Shown: positions 33,226 to 42,663, counted from the stretch's first letter. The stretch: DNA of 64,000 bases from Intestinicryptomonas porci (GCF_033971905.1 NZ_JALBUT010000006.1:96524-160523); one strand, 5' to 3'. Numbers and translations are program-made. Notes: a model not told the origin generated them from the sequence alone.

Positions 33226-35400
33226 ATGTTCCGACAAATAAAATTTGCCGCAATTTTTTTCATATGCGCCTTTCCCCTGATTTTGCAAGCGCAGGAGCTT
33301 CCCCTGCAAGCCTTTCAAACCCCTGACGGGGAATATACGAAAAACGACAATTTCAGGCTGACTTCCAGAAACAGCAAAGTCGCATGGATTGAAAAGAAGG
33401 ATTCCCCCATATTTTTGCAACCTCGCGGCGGAAAATGGCCAAACACGCCGAAAGACGAAATATTTTTGGAGATGACATTTGCCGACGCCTCCTACGGCAG
33501 GCTCGAAATCCGCGCGATAAATTCTCTCGGGCAAGAAATCAAGCCTGACAAGTCCACCTACCATATTCTTTTAAATTCCCGCTCATGGAAAACCGCACAC
33601 TACCGCTTTTCGGGAATAAAAAAGGACGAGATTAAAGCGTTCTCCGTAAAGCTTAGGGAATCGCACTGGTCGGAAGACCGCGCCGCTACGCCAAATCCCG
33701 TCTTGGCAATCGCAAAGGCGACCGTAAGCGGAGAAGCATTCAACAACGCCTACTTCAAATACCTTATTGCAGAATCCTGGAAATATCCCTACAAGGGCAA
33801 AACAGTAAAGCCGCCAAACAACGACACGTTGAAGGGCAAGACAATGACGGGGTACCAGGGATGGTTCAGAACTCCGAACGACGCCTATCAAGACGGATGG
33901 GTGCATTGGGGCAATGTTCCCGCGCAAAGATTTTCGGTTGACATGTGGCCGTATTTGGACGACTACCCGAAAGGAGTCTTGGAAAAAGCGCACGAAACTA
34001 AGACGTTAAGCGGAAAGCCCGCGTATTTGTTTTCGTCCGCCCGCCCCGAAGTGGTATATACCCATTTTCAATGGATGAAAAAATACAACATCGACGGCGC
34101 GTTTTTGCAAAGATTCATAGGCGGAGACTCTTGGGCAAACAATAAAAGAGAGCAATGGGTCATGGGCAATGTCCGCGAGGCGGCAAATAGAACAGGCAGA
34201 ATTTGGGCGATAGAATACGACATAAGCGGATGCTCCGACGAAAATATTTTTGAAAAAATTTCAAACGACTGGAAATGGTGCATCGACGAATTCGGACTGC
34301 GCGAAGACCCGAACTACGCAAGGGTTGACGGCAAGCCCGTCGTGTTCGTCTGGGGAATGGAGCTTCGCGGAATTTCCCTTGAAGAATCAAACAGAGTCAT
34401 GAATTTTCTTAAAAACGACCCGAAATACGGCGGCAACTACTTCATAGGCGGCGCATCAGGCAGATGGAAGGACAAGCCCGAATGGATAGAATCTCATTTC
34501 AAAAACCACGACGCCGTTTTGTTCTGGCTCCACCGCAGTTATGAAAGCGACATAAAAAACGTAAAGGAACTGCTCGGCGAAAATGTACTGTACTACGCCC
34601 ATATCCACCCGGGGTTCTCATGGGCAAATTTAAAACATATACAATCCAATTCAGACCAAGCGTACACTCCGAGGCGAAACGGAGAGTTTGTCGAAGAGCA
34701 GATAAAAAATGCCGTTAGCGCGGGAGCTGAAATGTTCTTCATAGGAATGTTCGATGAATATGACGAAGCAACCGCCTTCATGCCGATGTCAGACGACCCT
34801 CCGAACACTCCGATAATAAAGGGCGCAAGAGTATCGTTTAACCGCTCAAAAGACGCCGAAAGAGTTCCACGCGCCTACAACAAGCCGTCTATCGAATTTA
34901 CATTCGGGGAAAGCCCCGCAAAAGGAATAGAACCGACAAATTTCAGAATGCAGTGGGAAGCCTCCATAAAAATCCCCGCAGACGGGAACTATACTTTTGA
35001 AGTGGAAGCCCCCGACGGCGACGGCTACGAGTTAAAGCGCGGCAACAAACAGCTTATACGCGAAAACAACTACCAAAGCTCCATGCCTCCGCGAACAGCC
35101 ACGGTGAGCCTGAAAAAAGGCTACATGTTCCCTGTCCAGATAAATTACGAACATCGAACGGGCGAAGGAAAGATGCGCTTAATGTGGTCGAGCGACAAAA
35201 TAAAACGCCAGCCCGTTCCCGCTGAGGCGACATTCGACGCATGGGGCAGATTTATCACAAACGAAGACTCCACGCCATTTAGATACCTTGAAATTTGCGA
35301 GGACGCCCACGATATGATAAATCCGCAAGCCGCCTACAAAGGCAGGCAAAAAGCCCCGCGCCCGAAAAAGAAGCCAAACAAAAACGCGCGCAAACGCTGA
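33226..35400 (+). CDS. Secreted GH71/GH99-like glycoside hydrolase with PA14-like domain
   Basis: A 724-residue exported protein; ATG 33226 gives the signal peptide MFRQIKFAAIFFICAFPLIL-QAQ. Residues about 25-170 form a beta-rich carbohydrate-binding-like segment. From about 195 the sequence KGKTMTGYQGWFRTPNDAYQ followed by DGWVHWG is the start typical of GH71/99-type (endo-mannosidase-like) TIM barrels, and 'YNIDGAFLQRFIGGDSW', GRIWAIEYDISGCSDE and EMFFIGMFDEYDEATAFMP fit their strands and acidic loops. Residues about 560-690 look like a PA14 fold (RMQWEASIKIPADGNYTFEV, 'GKMRLMWSSD'). The tail is very basic. Likely role: degradation of mannan-type or host N-glycan chains. The exact specificity is unknown. 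Confidence 0.85.
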   Translation: MFRQIKFAAIFFICAFPLILQAQELPLQAFQTPDGEYTKNDNFRLTSRNSKVAWIEKKDSPIFLQPRGGKWPNTPKDEIFLEMTFADASYGRLEIRAINSLGQEIKPDKSTYHILLNSRSWKTAHYRFSGIKKDEIKAFSVKLRESHWSEDRAATPNPVLAIAKATVSGEAFNNAYFKYLIAESWKYPYKGKTVKPPNNDTLKGKTMTGYQGWFRTPNDAYQDGWVHWGNVPAQRFSVDMWPYLDDYPKGVLEKAHETKTLSGKPAYLFSSARPEVVYTHFQWMKKYNIDGAFLQRFIGGDSWANNKREQWVMGNVREAANRTGRIWAIEYDISGCSDENIFEKISNDWKWCIDEFGLREDPNYARVDGKPVVFVWGMELRGISLEESNRVMNFLKNDPKYGGNYFIGGASGRWKDKPEWIESHFKNHDAVLFWLHRSYESDIKNVKELLGENVLYYAHIHPGFSWANLKHIQSNSDQAYTPRRNGEFVEEQIKNAVSAGAEMFFIGMFDEYDEATAFMPMSDDPPNTPIIKGARVSFNRSKDAERVPRAYNKPSIEFTFGESPAKGIEPTNFRMQWEASIKIPADGNYTFEVEAPDGDGYELKRGNKQLIRENNYQSSMPPRTATVSLKKGYMFPVQINYEHRTGEGKMRLMWSSDKIKRQPVPAEATFDAWGRFITNEDSTPFRYLEICEDAHDMINPQAAYKGRQKAPRPKKKPNKNARKR

Positions 35401-35407
35401 AAAACAA

Positions 35408-35444
35408 AAAACGCCATAGCAAAAAGCTTTGGCGTTTGTTTTTA
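35408..35444. terminator. Bidirectional terminator between hydrolase and obg
   Basis: The AACGCCA/TTGGCGTT stem is flanked by A-rich and T-rich runs between two convergent genes. Confidence 0.8.
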
Positions 35445-36470
35445 TTAAAATTCAAAATGGTTTTTATCGGGAACAGCCTGCGCCTTGCATACCGAGTAAA
35501 TTTCAGCCTTCAATTCAGGCACGCCATCTTCCGAAAGGCAGGAAATCGGAATAATTTTTATATTCGGGTGCTTCTTTTCAAATTTCTTTAAATTTTCCAA
35601 GGCGGCAGGCTCGTCCATTTTGTTTGCCGCAACCACTATCGGTCTTTCAAGCAGTTTTTCATCGTAAAGGGAAAGCTCTCTTATCAAGACCGAATAATCT
35701 TCAAGCGGGTCCCTGCCGTCCTCTCCCGCCATGTCGAGCATAATCAAAAGCATTTTGCACCTTTCAATGTGGCGCAAAAATTTATGCCCAAGCCCCTTGT
35801 TTTCAGACGCTCCGTCGATAATTCCCGGAATGTCCGCCAAAACAAGCCTGTCGTAAAATTCGGGATACTCTATAATTCCGACATTGACGTGCAAAGTCGT
35901 AAACGGATAAGAGCCGACTTTTGGACGACCGAACGTAATCAAATTCATTAAAGAAGACTTCCCCGCGTTCGGGAAACCCACCATTCCGACATCGGCAATG
36001 GTTTTAAGAACAAGCTTAAACGTGCCTTCCTCGCCCTCTGTTCCCTCCGTAAACTGCCTCGGAGCGCGGTTTGTTGATGTCTTAAAATGGGTATTGCCCA
36101 AGCCACCCTTGCCGCCGCGCAAAATCAAGATGCGCTCTCCGTGCTTTAAAACTTCCGCGGCAACCATGGAAGTTTCGGAATTTATTATTATCGTGCCAAG
36201 CGGGAAATGCACGTCTATGTCTCCGCCGTCCGCGCCCGTCTTGTTGCGTCCCATGCCTTTGCCGCCACTCTTTGCCACAATTTGCGGAGTGAAGCGGTAG
36301 GCTTCAAGGTCTGTCATATTTTCATCGCCCAAAGCGTAAATATTGCCGCCGTTGCCGCCGTCGCCGCCGTCGGGACCTCCGAACGGAATAAACTTTTCGC
36401 GCCTGAAACTCGCCGAACCGTCGCCGCCGTTGCCCGCTCTCATGTAAATTTCTGCCTCGTCTATAAACAT
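35445..36470 (-). CDS. obg: Obg/CgtA GTPase
   Basis: A 341-residue ribosome-associated GTPase involved in 50S maturation and stress control. The glycine-rich Obg domain is at the start (MFIDEAEIYMRAGNGGDGSA, FGGPDGGDGGNGGNIYA). The G domain has G1 VGFPNAGKSSLM, G3 ADIPGIIDGA and G4 VAANKMDEP. It lacks the optional C-terminal OCT domain. The start is ATG 36470; the frame extends 13 codons upstream without conserved residues. Confidence 0.96.
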   Translation of the reverse strand: MFIDEAEIYMRAGNGGDGSASFRREKFIPFGGPDGGDGGNGGNIYALGDENMTDLEAYRFTPQIVAKSGGKGMGRNKTGADGGDIDVHFPLGTIIINSETSMVAAEVLKHGERILILRGGKGGLGNTHFKTSTNRAPRQFTEGTEGEEGTFKLVLKTIADVGMVGFPNAGKSSLMNLITFGRPKVGSYPFTTLHVNVGIIEYPEFYDRLVLADIPGIIDGASENKGLGHKFLRHIERCKMLLIMLDMAGEDGRDPLEDYSVLIRELSLYDEKLLERPIVVAANKMDEPAALENLKKFEKKHPNIKIIPISCLSEDGVPELKAEIYSVCKAQAVPDKNHFEF

Positions 36471-36517
36471 ACAAGACAGAGTGGATTTGCTTAAAAAGTT
36501 TTCAAGCAAATTATTTT

Positions 36518-38266
36518 CTATTTGCCGAATTGAGACCAGTCGCCCGAATAATAGGCTTTTTTCAGCTTTTCAGCCTTTTCGGTTTCGCCTCTTAAAACAA
36601 GCATGCTTCTTAAATCGCGGTAAATATAAAATTGAAGCCACCAGCCGTTTGAATATTTTTCGCGGATTGAGTTTGCCGCCGCAAGCTTCGCGTACCAAGA
36701 AGTGTCAAGCCCGCTTTTTTGCGCGATTAAAAGAAGCTCCTGCGCGTTTTCCCACATGCGGTTTGCCATTTCCGCGCCAAGCTTCAAATAGTCGGCGTAT
36801 GAGAATTTTGAAATGTCGATTTTTTCGCAGATATCGGAAATTCCAAGCTCCGCCAAACTCACGGTTTCCTCAAAAACCTTGTCGCCGTCCAAGTCGTATT
36901 TTACCGTGTCGAAAAATCCGTTTTTGTCGGAATCCTCATAGAGGATTGTTGCAAACTTTTTGGGGTCCTTGTTTTGAAAGGTCCTGTTAAAGCCCTGGAA
37001 ATACTCGGCGTCCTGGTCTATGCGCCAAGCTCCCCACTCAGCCCCCGCCAAGTGAAGCTTTCCGTCGAATTTTGCGATGTACAAAAATCCGCCGCCGTCG
37101 CCATTTAAATCCCACTCTCCCCTGTCGCCCGAAGGGTCTGACTGCACGTTGTCGTCAAGCCCGCCTTTGTTTGTACCGACTTTAAACACGTCCAAAGGCT
37201 TGTAAAACTCCACGCGCTCCCACCTTGAACAGTCGTCGTCCTCGTCATATACAAACCAGAACTTAGACCACTTTGCGTCTTTTGAGTACATCAGCTCCTT
37301 AACCTGCCTGTGGTCGGGATAAACAAGCTCTTGCAAATTTCTTATTCTCGGGTCGGGGAAAAACTTGTCCGCCTCTTCCATTCCCCTCATCGCCTTTAAA
37401 TTTTTTATGCGCTGTACGCAGTCGGTATATTTAAAACCGTCGCCAATATAGCATATGGAAAAGTCGAAATCAAATTCGTTGCCGGGGGCGTTGTCATTAT
37501 CCAAATCAACCGCAAGCGAAAGCCAGTCGCAATTGCCGCCAAGCTGCGAATATTCCTTGGTGTTAGGCTTCGCGCCCTCTTTTCCCGTCTTTTTGAATGG
37601 AACCATAACCCTGATTGCCATTTCGCTTAAATTGTCAAAATCCTCGTCATAAAACAAAAACGGATTTTCCCAGTTTAGGCGCAAATCCCGCATTTTGTCG
37701 GTCGAAGTATGGTTTTTCAAAAACGCCTTTTGCCCGCCGTAGCCCAAATAAAAGTTTGAAAGCCCCGATTTTTTCCATGCGTTTATTTTGAAATTTTGCC
37801 AGTCGATGCAGTTGAAAACGCCATCATGCTGAGTGTCTATAACCCACATGTAATGACCGTTTGGCCAAACCAAATCAGTGGGTTCAAGAGGATATTCCGC
37901 GACAAGCTGAAGGTCGGCCTTCATATCGCCGTCTTCGTCGAGCCACTTTACGATAAAGTCGTAAACGCCGTCATTGTTTCTATCGACAAGAAGGCATGAG
38001 TTCACTGCGGGCAAGGCAAAATCCCCTTTATTTATGCCGTTTTTCCCATCGTCAAGCCAAAGCATCGGAATGCCCTTTGAAGAGACGGTCTTAATGGCGT
38101 CAAAAACTCCGTCGCCGTTTAAATCCCAATACTCGACATCTTCCAACGAGCTTGGAAGCGGAGGGCGTACGGTGTTTATCTGCAAACCGACATTCCAATA
38201 GTCTTCTTTTGCAAACGCAAACGCCGCCAAAAACAAAAAAATCGAACTTGTGAAAAAGGCTTTCAT
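36518..38266 (-). CDS. Secreted protein with about ten EF-hand-like calcium loops
   Basis: A 582-residue exported protein of unrecognised family; the signal peptide is MKAFFTSSIFLFLAAFAFAK. It is filled with Asp-rich loops of the EF-hand/dockerin type: DLNGDGVFD, DRNNDGVYD, DEDGDMKAD, DTQHDGVFN, DLDNDNAPG, DEDDDCSRW, DLNGDGGGF, DSDKNGFFD and DLDGDKVFE, spread over residues 45-460. The last 110 residues are helical. The loops suggest a calcium-stabilised beta-propeller or repeat fold that may bind or cleave polysaccharide. It is upstream of and co-directional with obg, but a link is unlikely. The nearby GH71/99-like gene may share a role in glycan use. Confidence 0.75.
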   Translation of the reverse strand: MKAFFTSSIFLFLAAFAFAKEDYWNVGLQINTVRPPLPSSLEDVEYWDLNGDGVFDAIKTVSSKGIPMLWLDDGKNGINKGDFALPAVNSCLLVDRNNDGVYDFIVKWLDEDGDMKADLQLVAEYPLEPTDLVWPNGHYMWVIDTQHDGVFNCIDWQNFKINAWKKSGLSNFYLGYGGQKAFLKNHTSTDKMRDLRLNWENPFLFYDEDFDNLSEMAIRVMVPFKKTGKEGAKPNTKEYSQLGGNCDWLSLAVDLDNDNAPGNEFDFDFSICYIGDGFKYTDCVQRIKNLKAMRGMEEADKFFPDPRIRNLQELVYPDHRQVKELMYSKDAKWSKFWFVYDEDDDCSRWERVEFYKPLDVFKVGTNKGGLDDNVQSDPSGDRGEWDLNGDGGGFLYIAKFDGKLHLAGAEWGAWRIDQDAEYFQGFNRTFQNKDPKKFATILYEDSDKNGFFDTVKYDLDGDKVFEETVSLAELGISDICEKIDISKFSYADYLKLGAEMANRMWENAQELLLIAQKSGLDTSWYAKLAAANSIREKYSNGWWLQFYIYRDLRSMLVLRGETEKAEKLKKAYYSGDWSQFGK

Positions 38267-38371
38267 CGAAAGAGAAAATTAACAAGCCCCCGCCGTTCTT
38301 CAAGAAAAAATCCCATTAAAATTTTCTCGAAAAAATTTTCCCTTCAAGTAGAGTATGATTAAATTTTCACA

Positions 38372-39241
38372 ATGGATATTGGCGGCGAAGAAATTTTCAT
38401 AATAAGCGGACCGACCGCTTCGGGAAAAACGGCGAAAGCGATAGAGCTTGCAAAAGCTGTCGATGCCGAAATCATTTCCTGCGACAGCGTGCAAGTTTAC
38501 GAATTTATGGACATAGGCTCTGCAAAGCCGTCCGCAAAAGAGCGCGCCGAAATTCCGCACCACTTGATAGACGTATGCCATCCGTCGCGGCAATTCAGCG
38601 TCGGCGAATATGTGGCTCTTTCAAAACACGCGCTGGAAAAAATCCTAAAAAACAAAAAAAGGGTAATCGTTGCCGGGGGAAGCGGATTTTATTTGAAAGC
38701 TTGGTTTTCTCCCGTGACGGACGAAATTGAAATTCCAAAATCCGTAAAGGACGAATGCCAAAAGCTGTTTGATTTGGGCGGAAGCGAAGCACTCAAAGAG
38801 AAACTGCTATCCCTCGACCCCGAAGCCGCCGACTCCATAGACATTCAAAATCCGCGCAGAATACGCCCCGCGCTCGAAAGAGTTTTGGCGACATCTCTCA
38901 CCCTCAAAGAACTGCGCAGAAAATTCGAGAGCCTGCCTTGCCCGATGGGCAACTTCAAAATCAATTTCAAAAGCACCGACATGCCCGATGAAGAGCTTTT
39001 TAAAAGGGTAAAAACACGCGCCGAAAAAATGATTGAAGACGGGCTTATAGAAGAAACAAAAAAATTGATGTCTATCGGGATTGAAAAAAATCCGTCGGCT
39101 GCAATGGCGATAGGATACCGCGAAACAATGGAAGCCATAAGGCAAAACGACTTTTCAAACCTCGCCGAAAAAATATTTTTATCGACAAAAAAACTGATAA
39201 AAAAACAGCGCAAATTCCTAAAAACGCAGATAAGGCTTTAA
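38372..39241 (+). CDS. miaA: tRNA dimethylallyltransferase
   Basis: A 289-residue enzyme adding an isopentenyl group to A37 of tRNAs reading UNN codons. The P-loop is IISGPTASGKTAKAIELAKA, followed by EIISCDSVQVYEFMDIGSAK (the catalytic-Asp region) and IPHHLIDVCHPSRQFSVGEY. VAGGSGFYLKAWF, IQNPRRIRPALERVLAT and AMAIGYRETMEAI follow in the usual order. It is slightly shorter than the E. coli protein because the C-terminus ends at the 'TKKLIKKQRKFLKTQ' helix. Its stop codon overlaps that of the convergent unknown gene (TTAA). Confidence 0.95.
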   Translation: MDIGGEEIFIISGPTASGKTAKAIELAKAVDAEIISCDSVQVYEFMDIGSAKPSAKERAEIPHHLIDVCHPSRQFSVGEYVALSKHALEKILKNKKRVIVAGGSGFYLKAWFSPVTDEIEIPKSVKDECQKLFDLGGSEALKEKLLSLDPEAADSIDIQNPRRIRPALERVLATSLTLKELRRKFESLPCPMGNFKINFKSTDMPDEELFKRVKTRAEKMIEDGLIEETKKLMSIGIEKNPSAAMAIGYRETMEAIRQNDFSNLAEKIFLSTKKLIKKQRKFLKTQIRL

Positions 39242-39696
39242 GATAACCTAAGCCCCGCGCTTTCCAATATTCCCGTCCGCAAAAAATTCACGAAGTCGTA
39301 CTGGTTAGTTTCAATTTCACGGGTAAAAACTTCGCCGCCCGAATAGGAATCAAGGGCGAAAACCAAAAGCCCGTCAACAACTTCCCTTGTTTTTTTTCCT
39401 CCCGAAATTTCCTGCTGAACTATCGAAGACGGATTTGCCTGCAACACCCTCGCGCAAAATTTTATTTTCAACTTCGCCCTGCCCCATTCAAGGGAATAAG
39501 CGGAAGCATCGTCATAAAAGACATCGCCCGCGGCAAACGAAAAGCATGTGCCACGCGTCGCCCCCTTCAAAGTGAGCGCAATGTCCAAGCTTTCCATAAA
39601 AGCGTCGGAAAGTTTGAAAAACCAACCTTGCGCGAAGCCGCCCTCAAAAAATTTTTCGACTCCGCCTTCTATGCTTTTTCTTAAAGCCGCCCTCAT
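39238..39696 (-). CDS. Unknown protein, about 152 aa
   Basis: The frame opens at TTG 39741, but that region forms the mdh terminator hairpin, so I place the start at ATG 39696 (MRAALRKSIEGGVEKF). The protein is soluble-looking, with alternating strands and helices (AFMESLDIALTLKGATRGTC, 'GLLVFALDSYSGGEVFTREI'), and has no signal peptide. I do not recognise the family. It ends tail to tail with miaA by a shared TTAA. Codon use is like its neighbours, which supports a real gene. Function unknown. Confidence 0.6.
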   Translation of the reverse strand: MRAALRKSIEGGVEKFFEGGFAQGWFFKLSDAFMESLDIALTLKGATRGTCFSFAAGDVFYDDASAYSLEWGRAKLKIKFCARVLQANPSSIVQQEISGGKKTREVVDGLLVFALDSYSGGEVFTREIETNQYDFVNFLRTGILESAGLRLS

Positions 39697-39702
39697 GCCC
39701 GC

Positions 39703-39739
39703 ATAAAACAACGGGTGCCCGAATTTCTCGGACACCCGC
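39703..39739 (-). terminator. Terminator after mdh
   Basis: The CGGGTGTCCGA/TCGGGCACCCG 11-bp stem (with one wobble) and TTGTTTT run on the minus strand lie 13 nt after the mdh stop. Confidence 0.7.
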
Positions 39740-39751
39740 AAGCCTTAAAAA

Positions 39752-40741
39752 TTAAAGACCCAAAATTTCTTTTGCGGAATTGCTTTCGTCAAGCAACTCT
39801 TTGTTTGTTGCGTCAATCTTCGCGCGGGAAAATTCGTTGATGTCCAAGCCTTCAACGACATGCCAAGTCTTGCCGTCTTCAGTGCGGACGGGAAGGGAAG
39901 TTATGATTCCCTTGGGCGTTCCGTATTCTCCGTTCGAGCAGACACCGACGCTGAACCATTCGCCTTTCGGGGTCGGAGTTGAAAGCGCGTAAACAGTGTC
40001 GATTGCCGCGTTTGCAGCGGAAGCCGCCGAAGACGCACCGCGCGCGGCGATGACTGCAGCACCGCGCTTTTGCACGGTCGGGATAAAGTCGTTTTCAAGC
40101 CAGTCCTTATCGTTTACGACTTCAACCGCGGGCTTTCCGTTTATCGTGGCATTGTATGCGTCGGGATACTGTGTTGAAGAGTGGTTGCCCCAAATTACGA
40201 CATTCTTGACGTCGCGGCTCAATACGCCGGTCTTGTTTGCAAGCTGGTATGTAGCGCGGTGTTGGTCGAGCATCGTCATTGCAAACCAGCGGTCTGCGGG
40301 GATTGACGGAGCGGACTGTTTTGCAATCCAGCAGTTTGTGTTGCAGGGATTGCCTACAACAAAAATGCGCACGTCTTTTGCGGCATATTGTTCGATTGCC
40401 TTGCCCTGCCCCGTGAAAATGCCGCCGTTGATTTTCAAGAGGTCGGATCTTTCCATACCCGCCTTGCGCGGCATGGAGCCTACGAGAATTGCCCAGTTTA
40501 CATCCTTGAAGCCCTCCGCCAAATCGGAAGTGCAAACGATTTTTTCAAGAAGCGGAAAAGCGCAGTCGTCAAGCTCCATTTTCACGCCTTCAAGCTTGTC
40601 CATCGCAGGGGCAATGTCTATAAGATTGAGCTCGACAGGCTGGTCAGCCCCGAACAAATCGCCTTTTGCGATGCGAAACACCATTGAATAACCAATATTG
40701 CCGGCGGCGCCGGTAACTGCTACTTTTATTGCTTTTTTCAT
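39752..40741 (-). CDS. mdh: Malate dehydrogenase
   Basis: A 329-residue cytoplasmic enzyme interconverting malate and oxaloacetate with NAD(P). It is of the longer MDH type found in many bacteria, plants and animal cytosol. The dinucleotide motif is VTGAAGNIGYSMVFRIA. Substrate-binding Arg residues are in VGSMPRKAGMERSDLL, the coenzyme loop reads NPCNTNC (usually NPANTNA), and the catalytic His is in VVIWGNHSSTQYPD. The start at ATG 40741 has the ribosome site AAGGA nearby. It is monocistronic with its own terminator. Confidence 0.96.
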   Translation of the reverse strand: MKKAIKVAVTGAAGNIGYSMVFRIAKGDLFGADQPVELNLIDIAPAMDKLEGVKMELDDCAFPLLEKIVCTSDLAEGFKDVNWAILVGSMPRKAGMERSDLLKINGGIFTGQGKAIEQYAAKDVRIFVVGNPCNTNCWIAKQSAPSIPADRWFAMTMLDQHRATYQLANKTGVLSRDVKNVVIWGNHSSTQYPDAYNATINGKPAVEVVNDKDWLENDFIPTVQKRGAAVIAARGASSAASAANAAIDTVYALSTPTPKGEWFSVGVCSNGEYGTPKGIITSLPVRTEDGKTWHVVEGLDINEFSRAKIDATNKELLDESNSAKEILGL

Positions 40742-40891
40742 AATAGTCCTTAAAAAAAATTGTATTCTTAAAGTTTATGAATTTGCCCAAACTTTGCAAA
40801 ACAAAATTTAAAAAACTCCTTTCAACCTTAAAATCTCTTTTATTCATCGGCATTCTTCCGATATTTTTTTCGGATTTTTTCAATTTTTCAT

Positions 40892-40921
40892 TTGACTGAA
40901 ATAAAAAATTCCACCTTAATT
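40892..40921 (+). promoter_or_regulatory. Candidate promoter of the HU gene
   Basis: TTGACT (40892-40897), an 18-nt spacer and TTAATT (40916-40921), about 60 nt ahead of the HU start codon. It resembles a sigma-70 promoter with a weak -10. Confidence 0.35.
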
Positions 40922-40978
40922 GCTTATGTTTTAAGCGGATTTTACTCCAATTAACCTCAACAAAAATATAAATATTAT

Positions 40979-41251
40979 ATGAATAAAGCAGATCTCATCG
41001 CAAAAGTACAAGAAATCCTCGGCGCAGACGCAACAAAAGCTTGCGCGGAAAGAGCCCTCAACGCAGTCATCGAAGCCATCCAGTTTGGCGTAAAGAAACA
41101 GAAGAAGGTTCAGCTCATCGGCTTTGGAACTTTCTCTGTAGTTGACCGCAAGGCGCGCACCGGTATCAACCCCAAGACCAAGGAAAAGATTAAGATCAAG
41201 GCTTCCAAGGCAATCAAGTTCAAGGCAAGCTCCGCATTCAAGGCAAAGTAA
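40979..41251 (+). CDS. hup: HU/IHF-family DNA-binding protein
   Basis: A 90-residue nucleoid protein. MNKADLIAKVQEILGADATK is the classical HU start, VQLIGFGTFSVVDRKARTG is the dimer core and beginning of the beta arm, and GINPKTKEKIKIKASKAIKF holds the conserved Pro that intercalates into DNA. The C-terminus is Lys/Ala-rich (FKASSAFKAK). It binds and bends DNA without strong sequence preference. It is monocistronic, with a strong terminator 30 nt downstream. Confidence 0.97.
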   Translation: MNKADLIAKVQEILGADATKACAERALNAVIEAIQFGVKKQKKVQLIGFGTFSVVDRKARTGINPKTKEKIKIKASKAIKFKASSAFKAK

Positions 41252-41280
41252 GATTTGCTGGAACAAACCCAATCTTGATA

Positions 41281-41313
41281 AAAAAAGACGCCTGTCTCGG
41301 GTGTCTTTTTTTT
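41281..41313 (+). terminator. Terminator after the HU gene
   Basis: AAAAGACGCC/GGGTGTCTTT stem followed by a run of eight T. Confidence 0.88.
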
Positions 41314-41388
41314 GCGTCCGCCATAAAAGCGTGTTTTACATTTTTTATATTGCGCAAAAACAATGTTTTGACATTATTTAAAGCCAAT

Positions 41389-42624
41389 ATGAAAAAAACT
41401 TTGACATATTGCCTGTTGGCGGGCGCGGGATTGTTTATAAGCGCATGCGGACTGCTGGAAGATTCCATTGCGGAAAAATCCGCCTCAAACGCGTGGGAAT
41501 TCGGGCTTGACTTGGCTTTTCTCGAAAAATACGCAGACTGCATCGTGCTTGGCGAAGACGAAAGTTTTGTGGCAGTGTCGCCCAAGCTCCAGGCGCGGGT
41601 CATGACATCAACTCTAAGCGGGGACGACGGATACAGCATGGGCTGGATAAACCGCAATCTCATAGCTTCGGGAGAGAAGGAAAGCCACGGCAACTTATAC
41701 GGCGGCGAAGACAGGTTTTGGATAGGCCCCGAAGGTACCGACCACTCTGTGTTCTTTGAAAAAGACGCGCTATTTGTCCCCGACAACTGGAAAATACCGC
41801 AGGATATTTCGTCAAAGCCGTGGGAAGTGAAAAGCAAGAACCGCCACCAAGCGTCTTTTGAAAAGGAAATTTCGCTTAAAAACGCCAAGGGGGAAAACAT
41901 AAAAATTTTGGCAAACCGCGAAATTACATACATCACGAAAGAAAACGCCAAAATAATTTTAGACACTGAAATTCCCGAAACCGTCAAAATTGTTGCCTTT
42001 CAATCGGTGAACAAAATTACAAACAAGGGAGAAAAGCCCTGGGGAGAAAAAAGCGGTCTTATAAACTTGGCGGTGGTTTCCACGTTCCATGCGAATAAAA
42101 GCACCTACGCCTTCCTTCCGTTTAACCAAGGCTCGCCCAAAGACATAGGCTCGATAATAACCGACATGTACAATGAATCCCCCATCGGAGACAGGCTTTC
42201 GGTTGCGGGCGATTTTGTAAGAATGCGCATGGACGGCTCGAAGCTCGGCGAAATTTTTATGAATCCCAAGCGCACGCGCAACATTTTGGGCGCGTACGAT
42301 TCCGACCAAAACCTGCTGACAATCATAACGTTCGTTCCGCCGCCTGCGCCCGCAAAATACATCGCCCCGTACTGGCGCAGAACAAACGACATGCTTGACG
42401 GAGACGCCGTTTCGATATTCAACAACGGCCCCGCGAACCACGATACATTCTATGCCGACAAGTTTTTCAAAACCTCGACATTCTCTCCCGCCCTCGCGCT
42501 CGAACCCCAAAAATCGCAGTTGCACATACAGCGCACGTTCCACTTCAAGGGTTCTGAATACGAGCTTGAAAAGATAGCGCAAAAGCTTTTGGGAGTTTCG
42601 ATGAAACAGCTGCGCCCTGAATAA
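41389..42624 (+). CDS. Lipoprotein of the DUF6786-like type
   Basis: A 411-residue lipoprotein. ATG 41389 gives MKKTLTYCLLAGAGLFISAC, with a lipobox ending at Cys20. The frame runs open from 41275 but that part includes the HU terminator. The centre has GDDGYSMGWINRNLIASGEK, 'YGGEDRFWIGPEGTDHSVFF' and ADKFFKTSTFSPALALEPQK, conserved in a family I know as DUF6786 from Bacteroidota and Verrucomicrobiota; its fold resembles beta-sandwich sugar-binding or mutarotase-like proteins. Function unknown; the surface location suggests carbohydrate handling. The M42 peptidase gene follows after about 40 nt in the same direction. Confidence 0.8.
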   Translation: MKKTLTYCLLAGAGLFISACGLLEDSIAEKSASNAWEFGLDLAFLEKYADCIVLGEDESFVAVSPKLQARVMTSTLSGDDGYSMGWINRNLIASGEKESHGNLYGGEDRFWIGPEGTDHSVFFEKDALFVPDNWKIPQDISSKPWEVKSKNRHQASFEKEISLKNAKGENIKILANREITYITKENAKIILDTEIPETVKIVAFQSVNKITNKGEKPWGEKSGLINLAVVSTFHANKSTYAFLPFNQGSPKDIGSIITDMYNESPIGDRLSVAGDFVRMRMDGSKLGEIFMNPKRTRNILGAYDSDQNLLTIITFVPPPAPAKYIAPYWRRTNDMLDGDAVSIFNNGPANHDTFYADKFFKTSTFSPALALEPQKSQLHIQRTFHFKGSEYELEKIAQKLLGVSMKQLRPE

Positions 42625-42663
42625 TTGAAAAATTTTCCGATAAAACAACTTTAAACTATTTTT

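Noticed and set aside
39697..39741. TTG start for the unknown 167-codon frame
   Set aside because: It lies in the mdh terminator hairpin; ATG 39696 is more plausible.
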